Shown: positions 8,766 through 18,549, counted from the first letter of the stretch. The stretch: DNA of 64,000 nucleotides from Bacillota bacterium (GCA_023390335.1 JAEWCZ010000066.1:806001-870000), one strand, 5' to 3'. Made by a program: numbers and translations. Notes: generated by a model from the letters alone, not told the origin.

Positions 8766-9935
8766 ATGAAAATAAAGCGATATATGGGTAAAAATACACA
8801 GGAAGCATTGCTGAAAGTTAAAATGGATCTGGGAAATGATGCAATCATATTGAGTACAAAAAAAGTAAGGCAAAAGGGTTTTAAAAAGTACTTTTCCAGT
8901 CCTATGATGGAGGTAATGGCTGCAATAGACGATGATTCTGGGAAAACACAGAAAAAGGAGTTGGCAAGACAAGATAATACCTTGACAAGTGACTTAAATC
9001 CGAAAAATATGCTGTCACAAAAAGAGGAAAAAATAACGCAGTTAGAGAATAAAGTAACTAAAATAGAGACTTTATTGGATCGTATATTGGATATTATAAA
9101 ACCTGAAAACAAAGACGTAGAAGTTTCTAAAGGCGATGAGACTGTACAATTGTCACAGGTTTTTCAATTATTATACAATAACCTGTTGAAGAATGAAGTA
9201 GATCAGGATATTGCCCAGAAGATCATAGAAAAAGTCGCTGAGAAGAGTGATGCACGAAATATTAATGATGCATCAGTCGTTATGCTATCTGTTATATCTT
9301 CAATATTGGGCAAAGCAGAGCCTATCAACTTCAGGCAGGACGGTAAGCCAACGGTAATACTTTTTGTGGGCCCTACCGGAGTAGGAAAAACAACTACACT
9401 TGCTAAACTTGCTGCTTCCTTTATGTTAACCAACAACAAAAACGTTGGTTTTATTACGGCTGATACTTATAGAATAGCTGCTGTAGACCAGTTGAAGACA
9501 TACGCTGAAATACTTGGAATACCCATATCAATAGCTTATTCAGTAGAGGAAATCAGCAATCAGATAGAGAATTATAATGACAAAGACGTAATACTTATAG
9601 ATACTGCAGGCTGCAGCTACAGGGACAAACAGAAATTTGAGGAATTACGAAAAATTATTGAAGTCTGCAATGCAGATGAAGTATTCCTTGTTTTGAGTGC
9701 AACAGTAAGCTCTAAAAACTGCAGAGACATAATAAAAAATTATGGATTTATACAAAATTATAGAATTATCTTTACAAAGCTTGATGAAACGCCTGTTTAT
9801 GGTAGTATACTCAATACAAAATGCTATTCAGATAAACCTCTTGCGTATGTAACTAACGGACAAAACGTACCTGACGATATAGAAGTGGTTAACACAGATA
9901 AGATATCAAAAAATCTATTAGGGAGTATAACATAA
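8766..9935 (+). CDS. flhF: FlhF, SRP-family GTPase
   Basis: This 389-residue protein has a variable, charged N-terminal B domain (about 1-120), a small N domain and a C-terminal SRP-type GTPase domain (about 195-385). GTPase motifs are GPTGVGKTTTLAKLAA (G1), TADTYRIAAVDQLK (G2) and LIDTAGCS (G3). FlhF sets flagellar position and number together with FlhG. The stop codon is one base from the flhG start, so the pair is coupled. The G3 box ends in Cys-Ser where Arg-Ser is common. Confidence 0.96.
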   Translation: MKIKRYMGKNTQEALLKVKMDLGNDAIILSTKKVRQKGFKKYFSSPMMEVMAAIDDDSGKTQKKELARQDNTLTSDLNPKNMLSQKEEKITQLENKVTKIETLLDRILDIIKPENKDVEVSKGDETVQLSQVFQLLYNNLLKNEVDQDIAQKIIEKVAEKSDARNINDASVVMLSVISSILGKAEPINFRQDGKPTVILFVGPTGVGKTTTLAKLAASFMLTNNKNVGFITADTYRIAAVDQLKTYAEILGIPISIAYSVEEISNQIENYNDKDVILIDTAGCSYRDKQKFEELRKIIEVCNADEVFLVLSATVSSKNCRDIIKNYGFIQNYRIIFTKLDETPVYGSILNTKCYSDKPLAYVTNGQNVPDDIEVVNTDKISKNLLGSIT

Positions 9936-9936
9936 T

Positions 9937-10842
9937 ATGATAGATCAAGCTGATAAGTTAAGGCAGATAGTTAATAATCTTAATAAAACAGAAAAACCTC
10001 AGCAGCCTCAAAACTTAGCAGAACAAAAGCGTGCAAAGGTTATTACGGTTACCAGCGGAAAAGGCGGAGTAGGTAAAACAAATGTTACCGTTAATCTTGC
10101 CATTGCTCTCAGTCAAAGAGGCTACAGAGTTGTAATAATTGACGCTGACTTGGGTTTATCAAATATAGATGTGTTATTTGGAATAGTACCTAAATATACA
10201 ATGCTGGATTGTATTAAAAATGACAAGGGGTTATTGGATATACTGTGTGACGGGCCTGGAAATATAAAATTTATTTCCGGAGGCTCAGGGGTACAGGAAC
10301 TGATTAATCTTGACAAAAGTTCCTTGGAACTTTTTATGGCAAATATGTCATTATTAGATCATATTGCTGATTATATTTTAATAGATACAGGTGCCGGTTT
10401 ATCTGATACAGTTATGAATTTTGTTATGTCCGCTGATGAAGTTGTTCTTGTTGTGACACCCGAACCTACTTCCATTACGGATGCATATGCATTGGTAAAG
10501 ACTGTGTCAAATATAGAAAAGGATTGTACAATCAATGTTCTTATAAACAGGGCTGAAAGTGAGCAAGAAGCTAAAAACGTATACAATAACTTTGCAAATG
10601 TTTCTGAAAAGTTTTTAGGTATGAAGCTTAAATCGCTGGGTTATCTGCCCTTCGACCAGATGTTGATAAAATCAGTAAAGCTTCAGAGGCCGTACTTGTT
10701 AAGCTATCCTAAAAATTATACCAGCAGGTTGTTTTTTGAAGTTGCAGATACACTTATAAAAAACGACATAAATCAGCAAAAAAAGACACAATCTGGCATT
10801 AAAGGTTTTCTGAACCGTTTTGTTGGGTTGTTTACTAACTGA
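9937..10842 (+). CDS. flhG: FlhG (YlxH), MinD-like ATPase
   Basis: This 301-residue ParA/MinD-family ATPase has a deviant Walker A, TSGKGGVGKTNVTVNLA (about residues 38-54), a Walker B in VVIIDADLGLSNIDVLFG, and the switch region ILIDTGAGLSDTVMNFV. FlhG stimulates the FlhF GTPase and limits flagellar number. The C-terminus carries a basic/amphipathic tail (GFLNRFVGLF) that probably binds membrane. It ends a tight run of genes; the next gene is 174 bp away and appears to have its own promoter. Confidence 0.95.
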   Translation: MIDQADKLRQIVNNLNKTEKPQQPQNLAEQKRAKVITVTSGKGGVGKTNVTVNLAIALSQRGYRVVIIDADLGLSNIDVLFGIVPKYTMLDCIKNDKGLLDILCDGPGNIKFISGGSGVQELINLDKSSLELFMANMSLLDHIADYILIDTGAGLSDTVMNFVMSADEVVLVVTPEPTSITDAYALVKTVSNIEKDCTINVLINRAESEQEAKNVYNNFANVSEKFLGMKLKSLGYLPFDQMLIKSVKLQRPYLLSYPKNYTSRLFFEVADTLIKNDINQQKKTQSGIKGFLNRFVGLFTN

Positions 10843-10893
10843 TAAGAGAGTATACTATAATTAGATAGGTTTATTTTGGTAAGTTTTATAATT

Positions 10894-10922
10894 TTGACGG
10901 GGAAAAAATAAAAATTTATATT
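10894..10922 (+). promoter_or_regulatory. Candidate sigma-A promoter before cheB
   Basis: TTGACG (10894-10899) and TATATT (10917-10922) are 17 bp apart in the only sizeable gap before cheB. This would give the cheB-cheA-cheW-cheC-cheD-fliA block a second start besides read-through from the flagellar genes. AT-rich sequence makes chance matches likely, so this is tentative. Confidence 0.4.
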
Positions 10923-11016
10923 TATAGTATATAAAATTGGCTACAAAGACAGGAAGAAGATAATAGGATAATAGTAGATCAGCAATGAAACTTCTAATAA
11001 AGGGTTGAGGTAACCA

Positions 11017-12087
11017 ATGAGTTTAAATTTAAAAAAGAACAATCCCATAAAGGTATTGATTGTAGATGACTCTGCATTTATGAGAAAAGTGCTGTCAGAC
11101 ATGCTGAACTCAGATCACTCTATCTCTGTGGTTGGTACTGCTGTTGATGGTAAGGATGCACTGGAGAAAATACATCATTTGCATCCGGACGTTGTAACCT
11201 TGGATGTTGACATGCCTGTAATGGACGGGATTAACTGTCTAAGACAAATTATGCAGAGGATTCCAAAACCCGTAATAATGTTTGGAAGTGAAACAGAGTA
11301 TGGAACTGAAATGACCATAAGAGCACTGGATGAAGGTGCTGTTGATTTTGTTGTAAAGCCCAAAAATATTTTTGAGATAAAAAATGATGCTAAGCGAAAT
11401 GAAATAATAGAAAAAATTATTATAGCTAAAAATATTAAACTAAAATCTATTCAGAAAAAGTCGGTGGATAACGATAGAAGAGTGGCCGCCAAAAGCACAA
11501 AGCCTGTAAAAAATATTATAGCAATCGGAAGTTCCACAGGAGGTCCAAAGGCACTGCAAACTGTCATACCTTATTTGCCAAGAGATATGTCAATAGCGGT
11601 TCTGGTTGTTCAGCATATGCCTCCCGGGTTTACGAAATCCCTAGCTGAAAGACTGGATAGTAAGAGCGACCTGATAGTCAAAGAAGCAACCCATAGAGAA
11701 AAAGTGCTTGAGGGGTATGCGTATATAGCGCCGGGGGATTCACACATGAAGGTTCAAACATCTGCAAATGGTGATATAATAATTAATTTGGACAAATCTC
11801 CTCCTGTCGGAGGACATAGACCGTCAGTAGATGTTATGATGACTTCATTGTCAGAAACAGGGTTACAAAATATAGTCGGTGTTATTTTGACTGGCATGGG
11901 TGCTGACGGGAGTGTAGGAATTAAAAAATTAAAGGAAGTAAATAAAAGTTTTATAATAGCCCAAGATGAAGAAACAAGCGTTGTTTATGGAATGCCAAAA
12001 ATGGCAGTTCAAACCGGAGCAGTAGACAAAATAGTATCACTTGATAAAATTCCGAGTGAAATAATCCAATATTTGGGGGTGCGTTAA
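11017..12087 (+). CDS. cheB: CheB, receptor methylesterase/deamidase
   Basis: This 356-residue CheB has an N-terminal receiver domain (acidic pair in LIVDDSAFMR, acceptor Asp about residue 63 in VTLDVDMPVMDG, Lys in FVVKPK) and a C-terminal methylesterase domain. The esterase triad is visible as Ser in AIGSSTGGPKALQ, His in VVQHMPPGFT and Asp in TGMGADGSVG. It removes methyl groups from chemoreceptors and deamidates Gln sites during adaptation. The partner methyltransferase gene cheR is not present in this window. cheA starts one base after its stop. Confidence 0.97.
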   Translation: MSLNLKKNNPIKVLIVDDSAFMRKVLSDMLNSDHSISVVGTAVDGKDALEKIHHLHPDVVTLDVDMPVMDGINCLRQIMQRIPKPVIMFGSETEYGTEMTIRALDEGAVDFVVKPKNIFEIKNDAKRNEIIEKIIIAKNIKLKSIQKKSVDNDRRVAAKSTKPVKNIIAIGSSTGGPKALQTVIPYLPRDMSIAVLVVQHMPPGFTKSLAERLDSKSDLIVKEATHREKVLEGYAYIAPGDSHMKVQTSANGDIIINLDKSPPVGGHRPSVDVMMTSLSETGLQNIVGVILTGMGADGSVGIKKLKEVNKSFIIAQDEETSVVYGMPKMAVQTGAVDKIVSLDKIPSEIIQYLGVR

Positions 12088-12088
12088 A

Positions 12089-14167
12089 ATGGATATGAGT
12101 CAGTATTTACAAATATTCATAGAAGAAGCAAAGGAACACGTTCAGAGTTTGAATGAATGTCTTTTGCAGATAGAAAAGGATCCTGAAGATAAAGATGTAT
12201 TGAACGAAATCTTCAGGGTAGCACATACACTTAAAGGAATGGCAGGAACCATGGGTTATACAAAAATGACTAAGTTAACCCATGATATGGAAAATGTTCT
12301 TCATGCTATTAGAAACGATGAAATAAAGGTTTCTTCAGATCTTGTTGATGTATTGTTCAAGTGTCTTGATGCACTTGAAAATTACGTAAACAGCGTAGTT
12401 AATACTGGAGGAGAGGGCGATAAGGAGTACAAAAATGTAATAGATGCTCTCAATGAGATACTTGCAAACAAGGGCAAGGTTAAAGCTCCAGAGAAGGCAA
12501 GAACAGTGGACAAGACAGAACAGCATGTTAATGAGGGTAAGTATTTAACTGCACAGATGCAGCTTGATGAGTTTGAGAAAAACGCAGTCAATAAAGCAAT
12601 TGATATGGGTATTCATGCATTAAAGATTACTCTGGTGCTTAACAGTGGTTGCCTGTTAAAATCAGCAAGGGCATTTATATTATTTCAAACTTTGGAGAGA
12701 TATGGTGAGATAATAAAGTCACAGCCTTCGGTACAGGATATTGAAGATGAAAAATTTGAGAATGAATTCACAGTAATAGTAGTTTCAAAAGAAAATGAAC
12801 AGCTCTTTGCAAAAGAATTGAATTCTATAGCAGAAGTTGATGAAGTAATTATATCCACCCTTGAAAAGTTTGATGCTGACAGTTCGTCTTCGGCTTCAGA
12901 TGCAAATAAACCTGTTTCGGAGACAAAAGCCAATGAAACTGCGCAGGAGGCTCCAAAGCATGCGGTGGAGAGCCAAGAAGCTGCAAAACCTAGCGCGAAT
13001 AATGCTGCAAGAAAAACACAGAGAACAGTAAGAGTAGATATAGACAGACTTGATGTTTTAATGAATCTGGTTGGAGAACTTATAATTACAAAGACCAGAC
13101 TTGAGGGAACTGATATAACTGAAAAGCCTCAAGAATACCATGAAACTCTTGAATACCTTGAAAGAATAACAACTAATCTGAATGATGCTGTCATGAAGGT
13201 AAGAATGGTTCCAGTGGAGACTGTATTCAATCGTTTCCCGAGAATGATAAGAGATATTGCTAAAGACCTTGGTAAAGAAATCGAATTGAAAATGTCGGGT
13301 GAAGAAACAGAGCTTGACAGAACCGTTATTGATGAAATCGGCGATCCGCTTATTCATTTGCTAAGAAACTCTTGCGACCATGGTCTGGAATCTACCGAAA
13401 AGAGAAAAGAACTTGGTAAATCAGAAGTAGGAAGAATCAATCTTACAGCATATCAATCAGGAAATAATGTATTAATTGAGGTTGAAGATGATGGTGCAGG
13501 CATAAACATAGATAAAATAAAAAACAAAGCTATTGAAAACGGTATAATAACAAGGGAAGCTGCCAATTCCATGACTCAACAGGATGCAATTGAGCTGCTT
13601 TTCAGACCAAGCTTCAGCACAGCTGACAAGATTACAGGATTGTCAGGCAGAGGAGTGGGCCTTGATGTGGTTAAAACAAAGATTGAACAGCTTGGAGGTA
13701 CGGTTGAAGTTGAGACACAAAGCGGTAAGGGGAGTAAATTTATTATAAAATTGCCGCTGACTCTAGCAATATACCAGGCATTATTGGTAAATGTAGGTGG
13801 AGAAAAATACGCTATACCATTAGGTGCAATATACCAGATATACAACTGGTCCGCTGAAGAGGTAAAAACAGTTCAGGGACAGGAAGTTATATTGCTTCGC
13901 AACATGGTTGTTCCTATAACAAGGCTGGCTGATTCCCTTGAGGTTCCGAATCGCACTGAGCGTGGTAATCAGAAGCAATTAAAGATAGTAATTGTTAGAA
14001 AAGGTGAAAAGCTAACAGGACTTGTTGTAGACAGTGTTATAGGACAGCAGGAAATAGTAATTAAATCCTTGGGCAAACTCCTGACTGGAATCAAGTATTT
14101 GGCAGGGGCTACAATACTTGGAGACGGAAACGTTGCATTAATAGTTGATGTAAATTCCATTACTTAA
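12089..14167 (+). CDS. cheA: CheA, chemotaxis histidine kinase
   Basis: This 692-residue CheA has all five domains. They are the HPt domain with phospho-acceptor His46 in VAHTLKGMAGTMG; the P2 CheY-binding domain (about 165-270); a Glu/Ala/Lys-rich linker; the dimerisation helices; the ATPase domain (LLRNSCDHGLE, DDGAGI, GLSGRGVGLDVVKT); and a C-terminal CheW-like domain (about 560-690). It autophosphorylates in receptor arrays and passes phosphate to CheY and CheB. Start ATG 12089 is preceded by gggggtg, which lies in the last codons of cheB. Confidence 0.97.
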   Translation: MDMSQYLQIFIEEAKEHVQSLNECLLQIEKDPEDKDVLNEIFRVAHTLKGMAGTMGYTKMTKLTHDMENVLHAIRNDEIKVSSDLVDVLFKCLDALENYVNSVVNTGGEGDKEYKNVIDALNEILANKGKVKAPEKARTVDKTEQHVNEGKYLTAQMQLDEFEKNAVNKAIDMGIHALKITLVLNSGCLLKSARAFILFQTLERYGEIIKSQPSVQDIEDEKFENEFTVIVVSKENEQLFAKELNSIAEVDEVIISTLEKFDADSSSSASDANKPVSETKANETAQEAPKHAVESQEAAKPSANNAARKTQRTVRVDIDRLDVLMNLVGELIITKTRLEGTDITEKPQEYHETLEYLERITTNLNDAVMKVRMVPVETVFNRFPRMIRDIAKDLGKEIELKMSGEETELDRTVIDEIGDPLIHLLRNSCDHGLESTEKRKELGKSEVGRINLTAYQSGNNVLIEVEDDGAGINIDKIKNKAIENGIITREAANSMTQQDAIELLFRPSFSTADKITGLSGRGVGLDVVKTKIEQLGGTVEVETQSGKGSKFIIKLPLTLAIYQALLVNVGGEKYAIPLGAIYQIYNWSAEEVKTVQGQEVILLRNMVVPITRLADSLEVPNRTERGNQKQLKIVIVRKGEKLTGLVVDSVIGQQEIVIKSLGKLLTGIKYLAGATILGDGNVALIVDVNSIT

Positions 14168-14230
14168 TAGTTACTATTTTGAAGTTTGCATATGCAGATT
14201 TAGGACAGGGTTAATTAATAAAAATAAAAG

Positions 14231-14285
14231 GGCATAAACAGGCAAGATGTAGTTATATTATACAAATACATTTAGCCTGTGCCGG
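14231..14285 (+). other. Inverted repeat in the cheA-cheW gap
   Basis: GGCA-TAAA-CAGGC (14231-14243) can pair with GCCTG-TGCC (14275-14283), leaving a 4-base bulge, with a further short GATGTA/TACATT stem inside. The 3' arm ends about 17 bases before the preferred cheW start at 14300. A structured leader that tunes cheW translation is possible, but this is inferred from pairing alone. Confidence 0.35.
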
Positions 14286-14299
14286 AAATGGAGATAAAT

Positions 14300-14746
14300 A
14301 TGGCTGATTTACAACTTCAAGAATTTGAAACAAAACAGTTTATTGTATTTAGTCTCGGCGAAGAGCGTTTTGGTATTGACTCACTAAAAATTACCACTAT
14401 TGACAGGATGAAAACAATAACAAGGGTACCTAAGACACCTTCATATATTAAGGGAGTTATAAATCTAAGAGGAGATATAATCCCTGTTATGGATTTAAGA
14501 TTAAAGTTTAATCTTCCTGTAGCAGAAGAGACGGAAGAAACCCGCATAATAATTTTAAAGCTTGAAGAAGTTTCAATAGGAGTTATAGTCGATCAGGTAC
14601 TTCAAACAATTCAGCTAGGTGGCGAGGCTATAGAGAGTGCTGCAAGTTTGATGAACAGTACTATAGCCGACTATATATTCGGAATTGGCAAGGTTGATGG
14701 AGAAATTGTAACACTTTTGAATTTCGATAAGCTAGTTAAAATTTAA
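14300..14746 (+). CDS. cheW: CheW, chemotaxis coupling protein
   Basis: This CheW is about 148 residues, the usual length. It opens FIVFSLGEERFGIDSLKI and contains TRVPKTPSYIKGVINLRGDI, the core of the SH3-like fold. It links CheA to chemoreceptors. I prefer the ATG at 14300, which has ggag six bases upstream. An in-frame GTG at 14279 and ATG at 14288 would extend the protein but lack a good ribosome site. It is separated from cheA by a 132-bp gap containing an inverted repeat. Confidence 0.95.
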   Translation: MADLQLQEFETKQFIVFSLGEERFGIDSLKITTIDRMKTITRVPKTPSYIKGVINLRGDIIPVMDLRLKFNLPVAEETEETRIIILKLEEVSIGVIVDQVLQTIQLGGEAIESAASLMNSTIADYIFGIGKVDGEIVTLLNFDKLVKI

Positions 14747-14778
14747 ATTGTTTAAATATAAAAATAGGGGTATGAGTG

Positions 14779-15399
14779 ATGTCGATTAGTTTTGATGAAT
14801 TAAACAATATTCAGATGGATGTGCTTAGAGAGATTGGAAATATAGGTGCAGGGAATGCAGTAACTTCTTTGGCCAAAATGATAGACAAAAAAGTAGATAT
14901 GGCTGTACCCGAGGTTAAAATATTGGGATTTGACAGAGTAAGTCAAATCCTTGGCGGTGAAGAAATACTTGTTGTTGGAATCTTGCTTAATGTAACCGGA
15001 GATATAACCGGTAATATGATGTTTATTTTGGATATCAATGCAGCAAGAAAGCTGATAAATATATTACTGGGTTCCAACGATGAAACTAATTTGAATTTTA
15101 ACGAACTGGAGTTATCTGCACTAAAGGAAATCGGAAACATACTAACGGCATCATATCTTTCAGCATTGGCAGGCTTGACAAACTTAAAAATATTGCCTTC
15201 AGTACCTGAGCTTGCAATTGATATGGCAGGTGCAATTCTGAGCGTACCGGCAATTGAGTTTGGAAAGGTCGGCGATTCGGTATTGTATATTGAGACTGAG
15301 TTTAGTGAAGGTATTACTAGGGTTTTTGGAGACTTTCTGCTGATACCTGATGTTGAATCATACGAGATACTATTAAGAGCATTGGGAGTTATAGAATAA
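14779..15399 (+). CDS. cheC: CheC, CheY-P phosphatase
   Basis: This protein of about 206 residues has two CheC active-site repeats, LREIGNIGAGNAVTSLAKM near the N-terminus and LKEIGNILTASYLSALAG near residue 115. Each has the Glu-x2-Asn pair that removes phosphate from CheY-P. The ATG at 14779 has an agggg site. A GTG one codon earlier is in frame. Its stop overlaps the cheD start (TAATG), so CheC and CheD, which form a complex in Firmicutes, are translationally coupled. Confidence 0.96.
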   Translation: MSISFDELNNIQMDVLREIGNIGAGNAVTSLAKMIDKKVDMAVPEVKILGFDRVSQILGGEEILVVGILLNVTGDITGNMMFILDINAARKLINILLGSNDETNLNFNELELSALKEIGNILTASYLSALAGLTNLKILPSVPELAIDMAGAILSVPAIEFGKVGDSVLYIETEFSEGITRVFGDFLLIPDVESYEILLRALGVIE

Positions 15400-15887
15400 T
15401 GGATATTGAAATTATAAAGGTCGGTATGGCTGACCTTAATTCATCACGTCATCCTTGTATGATAACTACACTAGGTCTTGGTTCATGTGTTGGGGTTGCC
15501 CTGTATGATTTTACATCAAAAATAGCGGGCTTGGCACACGTTATGTTGCCAAGCAGCGAGCAGGCAAAAAATAACAGTAATATCGCAAAGTTTGCCGATA
15601 CGGCTATAGTAAAATTAGTAGATGACATGATAAAACTTGGTGCAAGGAAAGACAAAATAGTAGCAAAACTTGCTGGTGGGGCCCAAATGTTCGTATTCAA
15701 TCAAAGTTCAGATTTAATGAGGATAGGATACAGAAACGTGGTTGCATCAAAGGAAAAACTTAAATTGTTAAACATCCCCATAATATCGGAGGATACGGGA
15801 GGAAATTACGGACGTACCATAGAACTGTATTCTGATGACGGGAGACTAATGATAAAAACAATCGGGTTTGGTATAAAACAAATATAG
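15399..15887 (+). CDS. cheD: CheD, chemoreceptor glutamine deamidase
   Basis: This 162-residue CheD has the catalytic Cys in ITTLGLGSCVGVALYD and the His in IAGLAHVMLP, as in the family. It deamidates receptor Gln residues and also binds CheC, raising CheC phosphatase activity in response to CheY-P. The one-base overlap with cheC matches that partnership. The length is typical. Confidence 0.96.
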   Translation: MDIEIIKVGMADLNSSRHPCMITTLGLGSCVGVALYDFTSKIAGLAHVMLPSSEQAKNNSNIAKFADTAIVKLVDDMIKLGARKDKIVAKLAGGAQMFVFNQSSDLMRIGYRNVVASKEKLKLLNIPIISEDTGGNYGRTIELYSDDGRLMIKTIGFGIKQI

Positions 15888-15950
15888 TCGGATTGAAACT
15901 AAAGAGAAGATATATGTTCTTACTTTTTGTTTTACAACTGAGGTGTAAGA

Positions 15951-16340
15951 ATGGAGACAATTATGAAAATACCGTTTCTATTTGCATTATTTGCAGCAAT
16001 TATAACGGGATTAATCGGTATTAACAATGGTAAAAGCTTAAATCAAACTTGTATATATATGATAATTGCAATGGTAATCTTTTATATTATTGGTACTCTT
16101 TTGAAAGCCACTATTAGCGGCATTATAGAAGAACAGAACAAGCTGAAGGAGCAAGTAGAAAGAGAAAAGAAGGAAAAGGAAAAGCAGGAGAGACTAGCAA
16201 TAGAAAAAGAAAAGGCCGAAAAATTGGGCAAAGAGCAACATTTAGGTAATAACCTGGATTTAGTCGCAGATAGCAATCTAGACGATGGCTTTACTCCACT
16301 AGATTTATCACAGGCAGTGAGGACTAGAATGAAAGAATAA
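15951..16340 (+). CDS. Small membrane protein with coiled coil, unknown
   Basis: This 129-residue protein has two predicted membrane helices at the N-terminus (about 4-22 and 28-50), then a highly charged Lys/Glu coiled coil (about 58-95) and a tail ending LDLSQAVRTRMKE. It has a good ribosome site (gaggtg) and lies between cheD and fliA on the same strand, so it is almost certainly co-transcribed with the motility genes. I do not recognise a named family. A small membrane-tethered accessory of the flagellar or chemotaxis machinery is a guess from position. Confidence 0.75.
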   Translation: METIMKIPFLFALFAAIITGLIGINNGKSLNQTCIYMIIAMVIFYIIGTLLKATISGIIEEQNKLKEQVEREKKEKEKQERLAIEKEKAEKLGKEQHLGNNLDLVADSNLDDGFTPLDLSQAVRTRMKE

Positions 16341-16382
16341 CTTTAGTGATATTTATAGTAAGATACTAATTGGAGGACTAAC

Positions 16383-17147
16383 ATGTTTAGCGAAAATATT
16401 AATCATCTGTGGAAACAGTATATTGAAACTAAAGATGCTGCTGCAAAAGAAAAGTTAATAATTCAATATGCTTACCTTATAAAATATGTGGCAGGAAGAT
16501 TAAGTATCTACTTCGGTTCGAATGTGGAATTTGATGATTTAGTTGGATATGGTGCATTTGGGCTTATAGATGCAATTGAAAAATATGATCTCGCTAAGGG
16601 TGTTAAATTTGAAACATATGCCTCTTTAAGAATAAGAGGTTCAATTATAGATAGTATACGTGATATGGATTGGGTTCCTAGATCATTAAGGCAAAAAAAC
16701 AAGGAACTGGAGAAAGTATACGCTGAGATAGAAAACGAAATAGGCCATACTGCAACCGATAAGGAAGTTGCTGAAAAAATGGGATTGAGTATGGACGATT
16801 TTTATAAATTGTTAAATGACGTAAATGTATCATCTATGATGTCACTGGATGAGTTCATGGAACAAAATTACGAGAGAGGACTTGAGATATTCAGTGATAG
16901 TACTGAGGACAAACCGGAGGCTTCTCTGGAATTTAATGAAATGAAACAACTTCTTGCGGATTCTATAGACAAGTTACCTGAGAAAGAAAAAGCAGTAATT
17001 ACATTCTATTATTTTGAGGAACTGACTTTAAAGGAAATAAGTGCTATAATGAATGTAACCGAATCAAGAATTTCTCAGTTGCATACGAAAGCACTACTTA
17101 GAATGAAGGGAAAGCTGTTTAGGCATAGGATAATTCTTGAATCGTAA
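16383..17147 (+). CDS. fliA: Sigma-28 (FliA/SigD) flagellar sigma factor
   Basis: This 254-residue sigma-70-family protein has the sigma-28 pattern. Region 2 contains DLVGYGAFGLIDAIEKYD and FETYASLRIRGSIIDSIRD, then DWVPRSLRQK, which is typical of FliA/WhiG. Region 3 is about 110-160. Region 4 has LTLKEISAIMNVTESRISQLH as the -35-binding helix-turn-helix. It directs RNA polymerase to late flagellar and chemotaxis promoters. No flgM anti-sigma gene is in the window. Confidence 0.96.
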   Translation: MFSENINHLWKQYIETKDAAAKEKLIIQYAYLIKYVAGRLSIYFGSNVEFDDLVGYGAFGLIDAIEKYDLAKGVKFETYASLRIRGSIIDSIRDMDWVPRSLRQKNKELEKVYAEIENEIGHTATDKEVAEKMGLSMDDFYKLLNDVNVSSMMSLDEFMEQNYERGLEIFSDSTEDKPEASLEFNEMKQLLADSIDKLPEKEKAVITFYYFEELTLKEISAIMNVTESRISQLHTKALLRMKGKLFRHRIILES

Positions 17148-17157
17148 AGGAGAAAAT

Positions 17158-18549
17158 ATGGCAGAACAAAAAGATTTAAAAGTTTTGGTAACCGTTTCAC
17201 CGGATGAACTTAAAGCATTTATAACACTTTATAACACGGGAGATAATCTAGCAATTACAAAAGAACATATTATTGGGGCCCTTGAAAGTCAGAGAGTAGT
17301 TTTTGGAATTAAAGAAGATATAATAAATTATCTTGCTGAGAGTCCTATGTACAACGAAGCATTTTGTGTAGCGGAAGGCATTCCACCAACAAACGGTAAA
17401 AATGGAATGGTTACATATCATTTTAACACTGATGTTAATAAAACTCCAACTTTAATGGAGGATGGTAGAATAAATTACAGGGAACTAAACCTGATTCAGT
17501 CGGTTCAAGAGGGGCAGGTACTTTGCTCATTGGTTCCGCCTGTAAAAGGAGTGGAAGGAAAAACCGTTAAAGGGAGAGTTATTAACGCTGTAAACGGAAA
17601 ACCTGCGGTGCTCCCAAGGGGTAAGAATGTTGCAATATCTGCAGATGGACAAACCCTGATTGCAACAACGGCGGGAGAAGTTGAATATCTGGATGCTACA
17701 AAAGTAAGCGTATATACAAACCATGAAGTTCCTGCTGATGTAGATAATTCAACGGGAAATGTAAGTTTCGTAGGGAGCGTTATTATAAAGGGTAATGTTT
17801 TGTCTGGTTTCTCAGTAGAAGCTGGTGGAAATGTTGAAGTTTTTGGTGTTGTTGAAGGTGCAACAATTAAAGCTGGCGGGAATATTATATTACGTCGGGG
17901 AATGCAGGGGATGGGTAAAGGTACACTCATTGCCGGCGGTGATATAGTAGCGAGATACATAGAATACAGTAGCATAGAAGCAAGTAATAATATACAGGCT
18001 GAAGCCATAATGCACAGTAACGTGAAATGTGGGAATAAGCTGGAGCTAACAGGTAACAAAGGACTCTTGGTCGGAGGTACGTGTAAGGTTGGCAACATTG
18101 TTGTTGCTAAGGTTATCGGATCACATATGGCTACAATTACAGACGTGGAAGTCGGTGCAGATCCTTCTATAAGAGAAAGATATAAAAATGCAAGAGAAGA
18201 AATGATTTCAATGGAAAGTGATATAAAAAAGGCAGATCAGGCAATTACAATATTACGTAAGATGGAAAGTGCGGGTGCATTGACTCCGGATAAGCAGGAG
18301 ATTTTAACAAAGAGTGTCCGGACAAAAGTGTATTTATCATCAAAGATTGAAGAAGTAAAACATGAGGTAGCAATTCTGGATGAAAAGCTGCAACAAGAAG
18401 GCAATGGCAAGATACGTGCATTAAGTTATATTTATCCCGGTGTAAAGGTTGCAATCGGAACATGTATGATGTATGTAAAGGAACCTCTTCAATACTGTAC
18501 TTTGTACAGAGACGGTGCAGATGTCCGTGTTGGACCCATTGACAAGTAA
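17158..18549 (+). CDS. DUF342 / FapA-like protein
   Basis: This protein of about 463 residues belongs to the DUF342 (FapA) family. The N-terminal part is divergent. The centre (about 180-330) is a run of Gly/Val-rich beta-helix turns such as GNVEVFGVVEGATIKAGGN. The C-terminal third has a coiled coil (REEMISMESDIKKADQAITI) and a final beta region. Family members often sit in flagellar operons of Firmicutes; FapA was described as a polar-localisation partner in Vibrio. I chose ATG 17158 with an aaaggag site overlapping the fliA 3' end. The exact function here is unknown. Confidence 0.88.
   Translation: MAEQKDLKVLVTVSPDELKAFITLYNTGDNLAITKEHIIGALESQRVVFGIKEDIINYLAESPMYNEAFCVAEGIPPTNGKNGMVTYHFNTDVNKTPTLMEDGRINYRELNLIQSVQEGQVLCSLVPPVKGVEGKTVKGRVINAVNGKPAVLPRGKNVAISADGQTLIATTAGEVEYLDATKVSVYTNHEVPADVDNSTGNVSFVGSVIIKGNVLSGFSVEAGGNVEVFGVVEGATIKAGGNIILRRGMQGMGKGTLIAGGDIVARYIEYSSIEASNNIQAEAIMHSNVKCGNKLELTGNKGLLVGGTCKVGNIVVAKVIGSHMATITDVEVGADPSIRERYKNAREEMISMESDIKKADQAITILRKMESAGALTPDKQEILTKSVRTKVYLSSKIEEVKHEVAILDEKLQQEGNGKIRALSYIYPGVKVAIGTCMMYVKEPLQYCTLYRDGADVRVGPIDK

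Noticed and set aside
17505..18098. 197-codon antisense ORF inside the DUF342 gene
   Set aside because: It is a Pro/Ser/Thr-rich shadow of the Gly-rich beta-helix codons on the coding strand. It has no ribosome site and no family content.
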